Assembly: GCF_006440775.1 (NCBI RefSeq)
Contig: NZ_VFTZ01000035.1
Coordinates: forward strand, 1-46,131
Source: Mesorhizobium sp. B2-7-2
GTDB taxonomy: Bacteria; Pseudomonadota; Alphaproteobacteria; Rhizobiales; Rhizobiaceae
Direction of reading: 5' to 3'
Length of the DNA stretch: 46,131 bases
A program made the translations under genes and the position numbers. Positions 32,328 through 40,493 of this stretch are shown here, piece after piece. How positions within the stretch are numbered: the first letter of the stretch is position 1; every line of letters starts with the position of its first letter. Below the pieces are notes generated by a model, which was given only the letters and a program-made list of their open reading frames with translations, searched no databases and was not told the DNA's origin.

Positions 32328-33125
32328 ATGACCAAGTCGAAACTGCTGCTGGCCGCCATGATGGCGTGCCTTCTCGCGCCTGTCGCGGCGCTCGCCGATA
32401 ACCTGCCCGATCTCGGCGGCAAAAAGGTCGTGGTGGTGACGGAAAACGCCTATCCGCCGCTGCAGTTCATCGACAAGAAGACCGGCAAGCAGATCGGCTG
32501 GGAATATGACGCGATGGACGAGATCGCCAAGCGGCTGAATTTCAAGGTCGAGTACCAGAACACCTCCTGGGACGCGATGATCCAGGCGGTTTCCGACAAC
32601 CAGTACAACATCGGCATGACCGGCATCACCATCAAGGACGACCGCAAGGAGAAGGTCGACTTCTCCGACCCCTATATGCGCTCGGAGCAGTTCATGCTGG
32701 TGCGCGGCGACGAGAACCGCTTCACCGACGCCAAGAGCTTCGGCGCCTTCAAGGACGGGCTGATCGGCGCCCAGCCGGGCACCACGCCCTTCTACACCGC
32801 CGTCTACAGCGTGCTCGACGGCAACGAGCAGAACCCGCGGATAAAGCTGTTCGAGACGTTCGGCGCGACCGTGCAGGCGCTGAAATCCGGCGACGTCGAC
32901 GTGGTGCTCACCGACGGCACCGCCGGCCAGGGCTATGTCGATGCCTCCGAAGGCAAGCTCAAGCTTATCGGCGGACCGCTCGGTACCGAGGATTTTGGGT
33001 TCATCTTCCCGAAGGGCTCGGACCTGGTGAAGCCAGTCAATGCCGCCATCGCTTCGCTCAAGGCCGACGGCACGATCGACAAGCTCAACAAGAAGTGGTT
33101 CCTCGACTACAAGATGGGGCAGTGA
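32328..33125 (+). CDS. Amino-acid ABC transporter substrate-binding protein
   Basis: This 265-residue periplasmic binding protein of family 3 (SBP_bac_3) starts at 32328 (MTKSKLLLAAMMACLLAPVA), with GGGGAG eight nt upstream. A signal peptide ends near 'AALADNLPD'. The fold is indicated by 'TENAYPPLQFIDKKTGKQIG', 'GWEYDAMDEIAKRLNFKVEY', 'GMTGITIKDDRKEKVDFSDP' and 'DVVLTDGTAGQGYVDASEGK'; an Arg-Xaa-Glu-type 'KDDRKEKVDFSDPYM' site binds the ligand alpha-carboxylate. It belongs with polar or glutamine-type amino-acid binders, but the ligand is not certain. The permease gene is 342 bp downstream, separated by a family C repeat, and no ATPase gene follows. Confidence 0.9.
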   Translation: MTKSKLLLAAMMACLLAPVAALADNLPDLGGKKVVVVTENAYPPLQFIDKKTGKQIGWEYDAMDEIAKRLNFKVEYQNTSWDAMIQAVSDNQYNIGMTGITIKDDRKEKVDFSDPYMRSEQFMLVRGDENRFTDAKSFGAFKDGLIGAQPGTTPFYTAVYSVLDGNEQNPRIKLFETFGATVQALKSGDVDVVLTDGTAGQGYVDASEGKLKLIGGPLGTEDFGFIFPKGSDLVKPVNAAIASLKADGTIDKLNKKWFLDYKMGQ

Positions 33126-33180
33126 ACTCGTCTTGTTGCGCGCAATGAGTTTGCAGGAAATCGCGCTGACATTGCGCCCA

Positions 33181-33423
33181 GGCCCCCCTCTCTGCCCTGC
33201 CGGATCCGGCCCTACGCTGTCGCTCCGGGCGTTCGTCGTTCGAAAAGCCAAGCAATTGGCTTTTCGTCCGCTACGCGGACCACTTCTCACCCCCCTCAAG
33301 GGGGGAGATCGGCAGCTTCGCCGACGGTGCTCCTCATTCAACGTTGGTGATTGGCGAAAGCTCACGCGAAGTTCGATCTCCCCCCTTGAGGGGGAGATGG
33401 CCGGCAGGCCAGAGAGGGGGGGC
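33181..33423. repeat. Palindromic repeat, family C copy 1
   Basis: The outer arms GGCCCCCCTCTCTGCCCTGC at 33181 and onward pair with the inverse complement ending AGAGAGGGGG around 33423. Inner arms CCCTCAAGGGGGGAGATCG near 33296 pair with CGATCTCCCCCCTTGAGGG near 33375. It fills the gap between the binding-protein and permease genes and would form a large cruciform or RNA fold between the two transporter genes. Confidence 0.8.
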
Positions 33424-33467
33424 TGGGCGCTATCTTCTCGGGACGTCCGCTCCATCGGCACCGCCTG

Positions 33468-34280
33468 ATGGCAGCGCTCGCGTCCACATCCAAACCCGAA
33501 TTCCCCTGGTGGTTGGCCGCGGCGGCCATCCTTGCCTTGGCCGCCGCTGTCGCCATCGCTTCCAGCGACCTCTATGCGCAAGTCTTCGCCACAGTCGCCA
33601 AAGGCATCGGCATCACCATCTTCGTCACCGCGGTCGCTTTCGCTTTAGCCTCCGCCTTCGGGCTCGGCATTGCGCTGATGGCGCTGTCGGGATCGCAGTG
33701 GCTGCGCCAGATCGCGCGTTTCTATGTCGAGATCATCCGCGGCGTGCCGATCCTGGTGCTGCTGTTCTGGATCGCCTTTGCCGGCGCGCCGGCCTTCGTC
33801 GCCGCCTGGAATGCGCTGACCGCGCCGCTGCAGGGCGCCGGCCTGATGGGCGAGTTGCTGGTGCGCGACGTCTCGCTGCTCTGGCGCGCCATCATGGCTT
33901 TGACCATCGGCTACTCGGCCTTCATCTCGGAAGTGTTCCGCGCCGGCATCCAATCGGTCGAGAAGGGCCAGATCGAGGCGGCCAAGGCGCTCGGGCTCAG
34001 CCGAGTCCAGCGTTTCCGGCTCATCGTCTTCCCGCAGGCGATCCGCACCATCCTGCCGCCGCTCGGCAACGACTTCGTCGCCATGGTCAAGGATTCCTCG
34101 CTGGTCTCGGTGCTCGGCGTCGCCGACATCACCCAGATGGGCAAGGTCTATGCCGCGGGCTCCTTCCGCTTCTTCGAGACCTATTCGATCGTCGCCTATA
34201 TCTACCTGATCCTAACCGTCGGCCTGTCGCTGGCGCTGCGGGGGCTGGAACAGCGGCTGCGTCGCCAGTATCAGGAATAG
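33468..34280 (+). CDS. Amino-acid ABC transporter permease (His/Glu/Gln/Arg/opine family)
   Basis: The 270-residue protein has an N-terminal hydrophobic helix near residue 19, then about five more. It carries the permease signature of the polar amino-acid family: 'GIGITIFVTAVAFALASAFG' near 43, 'RFYVEIIRGVPILVLLFWIA' near 84 and the EAA loop 'QIEAAKALGLSRVQRFRLIV' near 166, followed by 'FPQAIRTILPPLGNDFVAMV' and 'KDSSLVSVLGVADITQMGKV'. The EAA loop contacts the missing ATPase, which must be encoded elsewhere. It probably forms a homodimeric or paired channel with the binding protein at 32328. The start at 33468 is ATG; no strong ribosome-binding site is seen. Confidence 0.9.
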   Translation: MAALASTSKPEFPWWLAAAAILALAAAVAIASSDLYAQVFATVAKGIGITIFVTAVAFALASAFGLGIALMALSGSQWLRQIARFYVEIIRGVPILVLLFWIAFAGAPAFVAAWNALTAPLQGAGLMGELLVRDVSLLWRAIMALTIGYSAFISEVFRAGIQSVEKGQIEAAKALGLSRVQRFRLIVFPQAIRTILPPLGNDFVAMVKDSSLVSVLGVADITQMGKVYAAGSFRFFETYSIVAYIYLILTVGLSLALRGLEQRLRRQYQE

Positions 34281-34338
34281 CCGGCTGCCTCGGGGCGCGC
34301 TACGATCCTTCAGCTCACCATCGCGGAGGAACTGCCCC

Positions 34339-34989
34339 ATGAATTTCGACAAGGCCAATGCGGCGCTGGATTCCGTCTATTCGGCCGACTCGCCGGAAGG
34401 GCTCGCAAAGGCCTATGCCGAATGGGCCGCGACCTATGACAGCGAGACCGCCTCGCTCGGCTATCTTCTGCCTTTCCTCATCACCGCCTGGGTGGCGCGG
34501 CACGTGCCGACGAGCGAAGGTCCGCTGCTCGACGCCGGCTGCGGCACGGGCCTGTCGGGGCCGTCGCTGAAGGCTCTGGGCTATGGCGACATCGCCGGGC
34601 TCGACCTCTCCGACGACATGCTGAAGATCGCCGGCAGCCGCCATGCCAGTGGCAGGCCGGCCTATAGCGAGCTGAAGAAAGCGATGCTCGGCGGCCAGCT
34701 GCCCTGGCCCGACCGGCATTTCCGCGCCTTCTTCTCGACCGGCGTCTTCACCATCGGCCATGCGCCGGCTTCGGGACTGCATGAACTGGTGCGCATCACC
34801 AAGAGCGGCGGCCACGCCATCTTCACCGTGCGCGACCAGGTTTTCGAGAGCGGCGGTTTTCAGGCGGTGTTCGACGAGCTGAGGCAGGCGGGCAAATGGC
34901 GGCTGGTCGAGGAAAGTCCGTGGTTCCGCTGCTATGCCATCGGCGACCCGGCGGCGCTGGTGAAGACGTTTGTGTTCGAGGTGGTTTGA
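34339..34989 (+). CDS. Class I SAM-dependent methyltransferase
   Basis: The 216-residue protein has the class I Rossmann methyltransferase motif 'LLDAGCGTGLSGPSLKALGY' near residues 59-78, then 'IAGLDLSDDMLKIAGSR' (motif II acidic residue) and 'FFSTGVFTIGHAPASGLHEL' (motif IV-like). Similar proteins are annotated as type 11/12 or WBSCR27-like methyltransferases. The substrate is unknown. The start ATG at 34339 has GGAGG upstream (about 34326). A family B repeat begins 11 bp after its stop. Confidence 0.85.
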   Translation: MNFDKANAALDSVYSADSPEGLAKAYAEWAATYDSETASLGYLLPFLITAWVARHVPTSEGPLLDAGCGTGLSGPSLKALGYGDIAGLDLSDDMLKIAGSRHASGRPAYSELKKAMLGGQLPWPDRHFRAFFSTGVFTIGHAPASGLHELVRITKSGGHAIFTVRDQVFESGGFQAVFDELRQAGKWRLVEESPWFRCYAIGDPAALVKTFVFEVV

Positions 34990-35000
34990 GCGCCAGCTTG

Positions 35001-35146
35001 CCTTCTCCCCTTGTGGGAGAAGGTGGCCGCGAAGCGGCCGGATGAGGGTGTTCCAGGGAATGCCGACGCCTCACTTCGCTGGAACACCCCTCATCCGTCT
35101 CGGCGCTGCGCGCCGATCCACCTTCTCCCACAAGAGGAGAAGGGGA
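35001..35146. repeat. Palindromic repeat, family B copy 2
   Basis: The same outer arms as at 1869-2046: CCTTCTCCCCTTGTGGGAGA at 35001 and the inverse ending near 35146, with GGATGAGGGTGTTCC pairing to GGAACACCCCTCATCC inside. The centre is shorter than in copy 1. It lies between the methyltransferase stop and leuC. Confidence 0.85.
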
Positions 35147-35193
35147 AGTCGCGCTGATTGCCGAAAAGCCAAAACATTGCTATCTACCGCGCC

Positions 35194-35310
35194 ATGGAAA
35201 AGCTTTTCAGCGATCCGGCCTATAAGGGTTTCGTGCTGCAGGACAGAAAGCGCCTGCCGTCGCGTTTCTCCGCGCGCGTCTGTGGCGCGCTCACCAGCCG
35301 ACTTCGCTGA
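35194..35310 (+). CDS. Small ORF upstream of leuC (38 codons)
   Basis: The frame starts with ATG at 35194 (MEKLFSDPAYKGFVLQDRKR) and ends in TGA at 35308-35310. It contains five Leu and a run of basic residues, but they are not clustered as in a classical leucine attenuator peptide. It ends 21 bp before a 6-bp GC stem (CGCCGG/CCGGCG at 35332-35346, followed by TCCTTTTCCC) and 73 bp before leuC. This makes it a candidate leader, or simply a small protein of unknown function. There is no purine-rich ribosome-binding site clearly in place. Confidence 0.35.
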   Translation: MEKLFSDPAYKGFVLQDRKRLPSRFSARVCGALTSRLR

Positions 35311-35383
35311 ACCGACCGATCGCAGTCGTCGCGCCGGATTGCCGGCGTCCTTTTCCCATTCTCATATCGACGGATTTACGCAC

Positions 35384-36793
35384 ATGAGCGCACCGCGCAC
35401 CCTCTACGACAAGATCTTCGACGACCACACGGTCGACCGCCAGGACGACGGCACCTGCCTGCTCTATATCGACCGCCACCTCGTGCACGAGGTCACCAGC
35501 CCGCAGGCCTTCGAAGGCCTGCGCATGAGCGGCAGAAAAGTCCGGCATCCGGAAAAGACGCTGGCCGTGGTCGACCATAACGTGCCGACCTCGCCCGAGC
35601 GCAAGTTCGGCATCAAGAACGAGGAAAGCCGCATCCAGGTCGAGGCGCTGGCCAGGAACGCCAAGGATTTCGGCATCGACTATTATTCCGAAAACGATAT
35701 CCGCCAGGGCATCGTCCACATCATCGGGCCCGAGCAGGGCTTCACGCTGCCGGGCATGACCATCGTCTGCGGCGACAGCCATACCTCCACGCATGGCGCG
35801 TTCGGCGCGCTTGCGCATGGCATCGGCACGTCCGAGGTCGAGCATGTGCTCGCCACCCAAACGCTGATCCAGCGCAAAGCCAAGAACATGCTGGTGCGCG
35901 TCGACGGCCAGTTGCCGGAAGGCGTCACCGCCAAGGACATCATCCTCGCCATCATCGGCGAGATCGGCACCGCCGGCGGCACCGGTTACGTCATCGAATA
36001 TGCCGGCGAGGCGATCCGCTCGCTGTCGATGGAAGGCCGCATGACGATCTGCAACATGTCGATCGAGGGCGGCGCCCGCGCCGGCCTGATCGCGCCGGAC
36101 GAGACGACCTTTGCCTATGTCAAGGACAAGCCGCGCGCCCCGAAGGGCGCTGACTGGGATGCGGCGCTCGCCTATTGGAAGACGCTGCAGTCCGACGAGG
36201 GCGCGCATTTCGACAAGGTCGTGGTGCTCGACGCGCAGAAGCTGCCGCCGATCGTCTCCTGGGGTTCTTCGCCCGAGGACGTCGTCTCGGTGCAAGGTAT
36301 CGTCCCCGATCCGCAAGCGATCGCGGACGAGAACAAGCGCACCTCGAAGATCCGCGCGCTCGACTATATGGGGCTGACGCCCGGAACCAAGATCACCGAC
36401 ATCGAACTCGACCGCGTCTTCATCGGCTCCTGCACCAATGGCCGCATCGAGGACTTGCGCGCCGCAGCCAAAGTGGTCGAGGGCAAGAAGGTCAACCCGC
36501 GCGTCAACGCCATGATCGTGCCCGGCTCCGGCCTGGTCAAGGAACAGGCGGAAGCCGAAGGCCTCGACAAGATCTTCGTCGCCGCCGGCTTCGACTGGCG
36601 CGAACCGGGCTGCTCGATGTGCCTGGCCATGAACGACGACCGGCTGAAGCCGCATGAGCGCTGCGCCTCGACCTCGAACCGTAATTTCGAGGGCCGGCAG
36701 GGCTTCAAGGGCCGCACCCACCTGGTGTCGCCGGCCATGGCGGCTGCCGCCGCGATCGCCGGTCATTTCGTCGATATCCGCGACTGGAAATAG
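35384..36793 (+). CDS. leuC: 3-isopropylmalate dehydratase large subunit
   Basis: LeuC with LeuD isomerises 2- to 3-isopropylmalate in leucine synthesis. The 469-residue protein starts at 35384 (MSAPRTLYDKIFDDHTVDRQ) and carries 'VVDHNVPTSPERKFGIKNEE' near 64, 'IVCGDSHTSTHGAFGALAHG' near 127, and the [4Fe-4S] cysteines C350 ('IGSCTNGRIEDL'), C410 and C413 ('REPGCSMCLAMNDD'). Length matches the family. The frame is open for 138 codons upstream, but that passes through the family B repeat and is not coding. Its partner leuD is not in this window. A hairpin terminator follows (36817-36845). Confidence 0.96.
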   Translation: MSAPRTLYDKIFDDHTVDRQDDGTCLLYIDRHLVHEVTSPQAFEGLRMSGRKVRHPEKTLAVVDHNVPTSPERKFGIKNEESRIQVEALARNAKDFGIDYYSENDIRQGIVHIIGPEQGFTLPGMTIVCGDSHTSTHGAFGALAHGIGTSEVEHVLATQTLIQRKAKNMLVRVDGQLPEGVTAKDIILAIIGEIGTAGGTGYVIEYAGEAIRSLSMEGRMTICNMSIEGGARAGLIAPDETTFAYVKDKPRAPKGADWDAALAYWKTLQSDEGAHFDKVVVLDAQKLPPIVSWGSSPEDVVSVQGIVPDPQAIADENKRTSKIRALDYMGLTPGTKITDIELDRVFIGSCTNGRIEDLRAAAKVVEGKKVNPRVNAMIVPGSGLVKEQAEAEGLDKIFVAAGFDWREPGCSMCLAMNDDRLKPHERCASTSNRNFEGRQGFKGRTHLVSPAMAAAAAIAGHFVDIRDWK

Positions 36794-36816
36794 GCGCCCC
36801 GGCTGCGTCTCTCAAC

Positions 36817-36845
36817 AAAGGCCCGGACAGGACGTCCCGGCCTTT
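36817..36845. terminator. Bidirectional hairpin terminator between leuC and the 36860 gene
   Basis: The 12-bp arms AAAGGCCCGGAC at 36817-36828 and GTCCCGGCCTTT at 36834-36845 pair with one mismatch. The right side is followed by CACTTTTC and the left arm starts with A-run bases, so it can serve both the rightward leuC and the leftward gene ending at 36860. Confidence 0.75.
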
Positions 36846-36859
36846 CACTTTTCGGCTAT

Positions 36860-37165
36860 CTACCTGCGGATGATCTCGTGAAATTCCTCGCGCCGGCCGG
36901 GCTCGTCGGCGGCGACGACCAAGGCCAGCTGCCGCTCGTCGAAGATCCTGAACCACTCGTCCCACTCCACGAGCTCGTAGCCGCCGGTGTTGATCGGACG
37001 CTCCGGTCGGTCGGTGTCTTCATAGGCCTGTTGCCCGAACACCAGCCGCAGCATGGGCTGCGTTCCGGCCTCGGGCGAGACGTCGACGATGGCTGGGAAG
37101 CCGGCGCGCGCCGCCGCCCAGGAGCGAATTTCATCGTGGTTCGTCAAAGTGATCGTGCCGGCCAT
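36860..37165 (-). CDS. Hypothetical protein (101 residues)
   Basis: I do not recognise a family. The protein starts at 37165 (MAGTITLTNHDEIRSWAAAR), with GGGAGA upstream. It is short and acidic, with a predicted alpha/beta mix: 'GFPAIVDVSPEAGTQPMLRL', 'RPINTGGYELVEWDEWFRIF' and a final helix 'DEPGRREEFHEIIRR'. There is no signal peptide or membrane helix. It is leftward between leuC and a diguanylate cyclase gene, monocistronic by context, and ends in the shared hairpin at 36817-36845. A longer frame to 37240 is possible but lacks a ribosome-binding site. Confidence 0.7.
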   Translation of the reverse strand: MAGTITLTNHDEIRSWAAARAGFPAIVDVSPEAGTQPMLRLVFGQQAYEDTDRPERPINTGGYELVEWDEWFRIFDERQLALVVAADEPGRREEFHEIIRR

Positions 37166-37326
37166 CTCTATCGTCTCCCGTCTGGCATCTCCTGTCCTGG
37201 CCGGACAACGCCGCTCCGGCAGGCCGGTTCCGCGCGGCATGCGACGTATCCATCGAGGCTTAACCGCTTGTTTGGGCTTGCGTCCTAGTATCTCCCCCTG
37301 GGTAAGTTGGGGAAAGTCGCAGTCCT

Positions 37327-38523
37327 TTGGACACCGGTCTGCTCATAGCGCTGCTCAATCCGACGATAGCGCTGGCGCTCGGCGCTGCGTTCCTCGTGCT
37401 GTGGTGCTATCAGCGCCATCGCCCGTATCTGGCCGCGCTCGGCGCGAGCTACTGCCTGTCGGCACCGGGCTTCCTGCTGCAATATTTCACGCTTCCGGTC
37501 GGCGTGGCGCTGACCAAGCTCGTTTCCAACGTCTGCTTCACGATCGCGGCCTGCTGCCTCTCCAGCGCGATCATCGCGCGCTACGGGCGGCGCGTGCCCT
37601 ATGTCGGCATCGGCATGGTGACCGGCAGCGGGCTCGCCGCCTTCATCTGGTTCATGTTCGTCCAGCCGGATCTCACCTGGCGCGTGCTTGCGATGAATTT
37701 CGGCTTCGGCGCACTCAGCCTGCTGGTCGGCGCGGAACTGAGAACGGTGCGCAACAACGGCCCAACCGAGAAAATCCTGTTGGCACTGTCACTGCTTTCG
37801 GGGCTGAACTTCATCGCCCGCACACTGGTCGTCGTCATCGCGCACGGGCCGTTCCCCAGCTATGACGGCTTCTACGGATCGTCCTACTGGACGACCGCGC
37901 TGCTTTCGCACGCGCTGTTGTCGCTGCTGATCGCGCTTTGCCTGTTCACGGCGGCGGCGCTCGATGTGATGAGGGCGCTGAAGGACGAGACCCATACCGA
38001 TCCGCTCTCGGGCATCCTCAATCGCCGCGGCTTCGAGGAGCGGGCGAGCCTGTTGCTCGACCAGTGCGGCAAGGCCGGATTTCCCGTCGCGCTGGTGCTT
38101 GCCGATCTCGATCACTTCAAGGCGCTGAACGACCGGCACGGCCATGAGGCAGGCGACCGGGTGATTGCCGACTTCGCCGCCAAGCTGCGTTCCGCCACCG
38201 GCGCGCGCGGGGCCGCCGGCCGCATCGGCGGCGAAGAGTTCGCCGTGCTTTTGCCGCTGAGCGACCTGGCGTCGGCAAGGCTCTTCGCCGAAGCGATCCG
38301 TTCCTTCTATTCGGCTGGCGCGGTCGACGGCCTGCCGCCCGACACGAGGGTCACCGCAAGCTTCGGCGTTGCCGCCCGCACCGGCAGGGAAGGGCTGATG
38401 CCGTTGATGCGGCGCGCCGACGAGGCGCTCTACAAGGCCAAGAAGAACGGCCGCGACAGCGTGCGCCTCTCTTACGAGCGGCCCGAGACCGCCTTCGTTG
38501 CCGAGCGGCTCGCAGCCGGGTGA
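37327..38523 (+). CDS. Membrane-bound diguanylate cyclase (GGDEF domain)
   Basis: This 398-residue protein makes cyclic di-GMP. It starts with TTG at 37327 and has five or six N-terminal hydrophobic helices (about residues 5-210, for example 'LIALLNPTIALALGAAFLVL' and 'VTGSGLAAFIWFMFVQPDLT'). A GGDEF domain follows, with 'DPLSGILNRRGFEERASLLL' near 225, 'VLADLDHFKALNDRHGHEAG' near 257 (metal and nucleotide site), and the signature 'GRIGGEEFAVLLP' near 299 (GGEEF, active form). There is no RxxD inhibitory site five residues upstream of GGEEF. The 36860 gene is divergent. A family A repeat separates it from a second cyclase of the same layout at 38909. Confidence 0.9.
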   Translation: MDTGLLIALLNPTIALALGAAFLVLWCYQRHRPYLAALGASYCLSAPGFLLQYFTLPVGVALTKLVSNVCFTIAACCLSSAIIARYGRRVPYVGIGMVTGSGLAAFIWFMFVQPDLTWRVLAMNFGFGALSLLVGAELRTVRNNGPTEKILLALSLLSGLNFIARTLVVVIAHGPFPSYDGFYGSSYWTTALLSHALLSLLIALCLFTAAALDVMRALKDETHTDPLSGILNRRGFEERASLLLDQCGKAGFPVALVLADLDHFKALNDRHGHEAGDRVIADFAAKLRSATGARGAAGRIGGEEFAVLLPLSDLASARLFAEAIRSFYSAGAVDGLPPDTRVTASFGVAARTGREGLMPLMRRADEALYKAKKNGRDSVRLSYERPETAFVAERLAAG

Positions 38524-38546
38524 CACAAGTTGACACCCGCGCCTTC

Positions 38547-38720
38547 GTCATCCACGGGCGGAGCGACGCGAAGCGGAGCGCAGACCCGAGGATCCTGTGT
38601 GACCTTCGCCGAAGAATGCAGCGGAGCAGAATTCTGCACCGTGAGCGGCTCTCGAAAGTAACGGAATGGATCCTCGGGTCTGCGCGCGTCGCTTCGCTCC
38701 TTGCTTCGCCCGTGGATGAC
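38547..38720. repeat. Palindromic intergenic repeat, family A copy 4
   Basis: The left arm GTCATCCACGGGCGGAGCGA from 38547 through GACCCGAGGATCC pairs with GGATCCTCGGGTCTGCGCGC and the right end CTTCGCCCGTGGATGAC at 38720. This is the most symmetric copy in the window. It lies between the two diguanylate cyclase genes, within a 385-bp gap. Confidence 0.9.
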
Positions 38721-38908
38721 GATCGGAGGGATGGCTCGGCCAATCGCGGAACCAGGCGATTGCCATTGACCTCTAAGCGGCGTTCCAAATGCCCTGACGA
38801 CCGGATGGGGCCTTTGAGCCAATCGCAACGGTCCGTGGCCCTTCCGCCATGCCTGGCGTTAACGTGATTTTCGCCGGTCGATGATTTGCTTCCGGTCAAG
38901 GAGCAAAT

Positions 38909-40111
38909 ATGGGCAGCGCCGACTTCATCCTGATGATCAACCTGCTCGTCGCCGGGCTGCTGGCGGCGGCGTTCATGGCGATTGCTGTCCATGACAGCGG
39001 ACGCGTATCGGCGCGTTGGCTTGCCTTCAGCTATCTGCTCGGTATGGCCTATTTCGCCATCGAATTCAGCATCCCCGCCTTCGCGGACGCGCGGCTGCCG
39101 GTGGTTGCCGCCTTTGCCGTGTTCCTCGGCGCAACCATCGCCTTCAATGGCGGACTGGCCCACAAATATGGCGTGCGGCCGCCCTGGACGACGATGCTGT
39201 GCTTCCTCGTCGTCACCTCGGTCGCCGTCTATCTGGTGCAGGACCTGCCGCGCCACTCGCTGATGCGCATGATGGCCTACCAGCTTCCTTACGCCGCCAT
39301 GCAGTTCGTTGCGCTCGGCATCGTGCTGTCCTCCCGGCAAAGGCTCGCGCGGCTCGACCATGTGCTGGCGCTGGTGCTCGGCGCCAGCGCCGCGCAGTTT
39401 GCCTCCAAGCCGCTCATCGCCGGCGCGCTGGGCGGCTGGGGCGCCAACCCGCAGGCCTATGTGCAAACCAGCTACGCGCTGGTGTCGCAGTCGCTCGGCA
39501 CCGTGTTCGGGCTGGCGCTGGCGCTGCTTGCCTTGGCCGTGCTGGTGCGCGACGCGCTCAACGACGCGACTGCGAAATCGGAAACCGACGCTTTGTCGCG
39601 TCTGTTCAACCGCGGCGGCTTCGAACGCCATGCCCACCTTGCCATGCGGGACGCCGTTCGGCGCGGCGTGCCCGTGGCGCTGGTGATCGCCGATCTCGAT
39701 TACTTCAAGAGCATCAACGACAGCTACGGTCATGCCTGCGGCGACCGTGTGATCGAGACCTTCGCCGGATTCCTGCGCGAAGCCGCCGCCGAACACCATG
39801 TCGCCGGCCGTATCGGCGGCGAGGAATTCGCCATCATCCTGCCGGGCACCAATCTCGCCGCGGCGCGGCTGTTTGCCGAAGGCGCCCGCAACGCGTTCGG
39901 CGCCCTGCCGATCGACGGGCTACCTGCCGACCATCGCTGCAGCGCAAGCTTCGGCGTGGCCGAGCTTGCCGACGACGAAGGTTTTGCCGATCTTTTGCGG
40001 CGCGCCGACGCCGCGCTCTACCACGCCAAGAATGCCGGCCGCGACTGCGTGCGCGTGTCAGGCGTGTCGGCGCGGCGCCACACGCCGGCTATCTTCAACG
40101 GCAAGGGTTGA
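38909..40111 (+). CDS. Membrane-bound diguanylate cyclase (GGDEF domain), tandem paralogue
   Basis: The 400-residue protein begins MGSADFILMINLLVAGLLAA and has about six hydrophobic helices, then a GGDEF domain. The domain shows 'DALSRLFNRGGFERHAHLAM' near 229, 'VIADLDYFKSINDSYGHACG' near 262 and the active signature 'GRIGGEEFAIILPG' near 304. As in the upstream neighbour there is no RxxD I-site five residues before GGEEF. The two cyclases share length, domain order and many residues (for example 'LFAE', 'ASFGVA', 'LLRRADAALYHAKNAGRD'), so they arose by tandem duplication. AAGGAG lies upstream of the ATG. Its last 17 bp overlap the convergent gene at 40095. Confidence 0.9.
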   Translation: MGSADFILMINLLVAGLLAAAFMAIAVHDSGRVSARWLAFSYLLGMAYFAIEFSIPAFADARLPVVAAFAVFLGATIAFNGGLAHKYGVRPPWTTMLCFLVVTSVAVYLVQDLPRHSLMRMMAYQLPYAAMQFVALGIVLSSRQRLARLDHVLALVLGASAAQFASKPLIAGALGGWGANPQAYVQTSYALVSQSLGTVFGLALALLALAVLVRDALNDATAKSETDALSRLFNRGGFERHAHLAMRDAVRRGVPVALVIADLDYFKSINDSYGHACGDRVIETFAGFLREAAAEHHVAGRIGGEEFAIILPGTNLAAARLFAEGARNAFGALPIDGLPADHRCSASFGVAELADDEGFADLLRRADAALYHAKNAGRDCVRVSGVSARRHTPAIFNGKG

Positions 40112-40436
40112 GATTGGGCATCTCGCCGTCGGAAAGCCCGTACATATAGGAACGGCCCTTGACCAGCACCGGCGGCTGGTAGCAGCCGGGCTCGTCCGCA
40201 TCGTCATAGGCGACATCCGGCTGGCCGGTGCCGGTGTATTCGGAAAGTTTTTTCGCGAGCTTGCCTTCGCCGATGACGATGCGCTTGTAGCCGGCGGCGC
40301 TGTCGATGACGAGGTTGCCGAAGGAATCGGCATAGACGCGGTCGTGATGGCGCAAGCCGGCCTCGGCCGGCGCGGCGATCGCCAGCGCCGCCAGCGTTGC
40401 GGCCGCGAGGCCTATCCGCACTGAATTCGAACGCAT
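40095..40436 (-). CDS. Secreted protein of unknown function
   Basis: The 113-residue protein begins MRSNSVRIGLAAATLAALAI and has a signal peptide with cleavage near 'APAEA-G'. The mature 90 residues are polar, with two Cys ('EPGCYQPP' and 'NLNPCR' at the C-terminus) that could pair, plus 'RHHDRVYADSFGNLVIDSAA' and 'YKRIVIGEGKLAKKLSEYTG'. No family is recognised. It is leftward and overlaps the end of the second cyclase by 17 bp. Its promoter must be in the AT-rich gap that also holds the CtrA-type box at 40494-40509, about 58 nt upstream of its start. Confidence 0.75.
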   Translation of the reverse strand: MRSNSVRIGLAAATLAALAIAAPAEAGLRHHDRVYADSFGNLVIDSAAGYKRIVIGEGKLAKKLSEYTGTGQPDVAYDDADEPGCYQPPVLVKGRSYMYGLSDGEMPNLNPCR

Positions 40437-40493
40437 GTCGCTCTCCCTTGGTCGGCGCAGATCGCGCGCCTGGAATCCGGTTCGAATCGGAAA

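Noticed and set aside
34970..35383. N-terminal extension of leuC by 138 codons
   Set aside because: It passes through family B repeat DNA; the conserved LeuC N-terminus begins at 35384 and the 469-residue length is normal.
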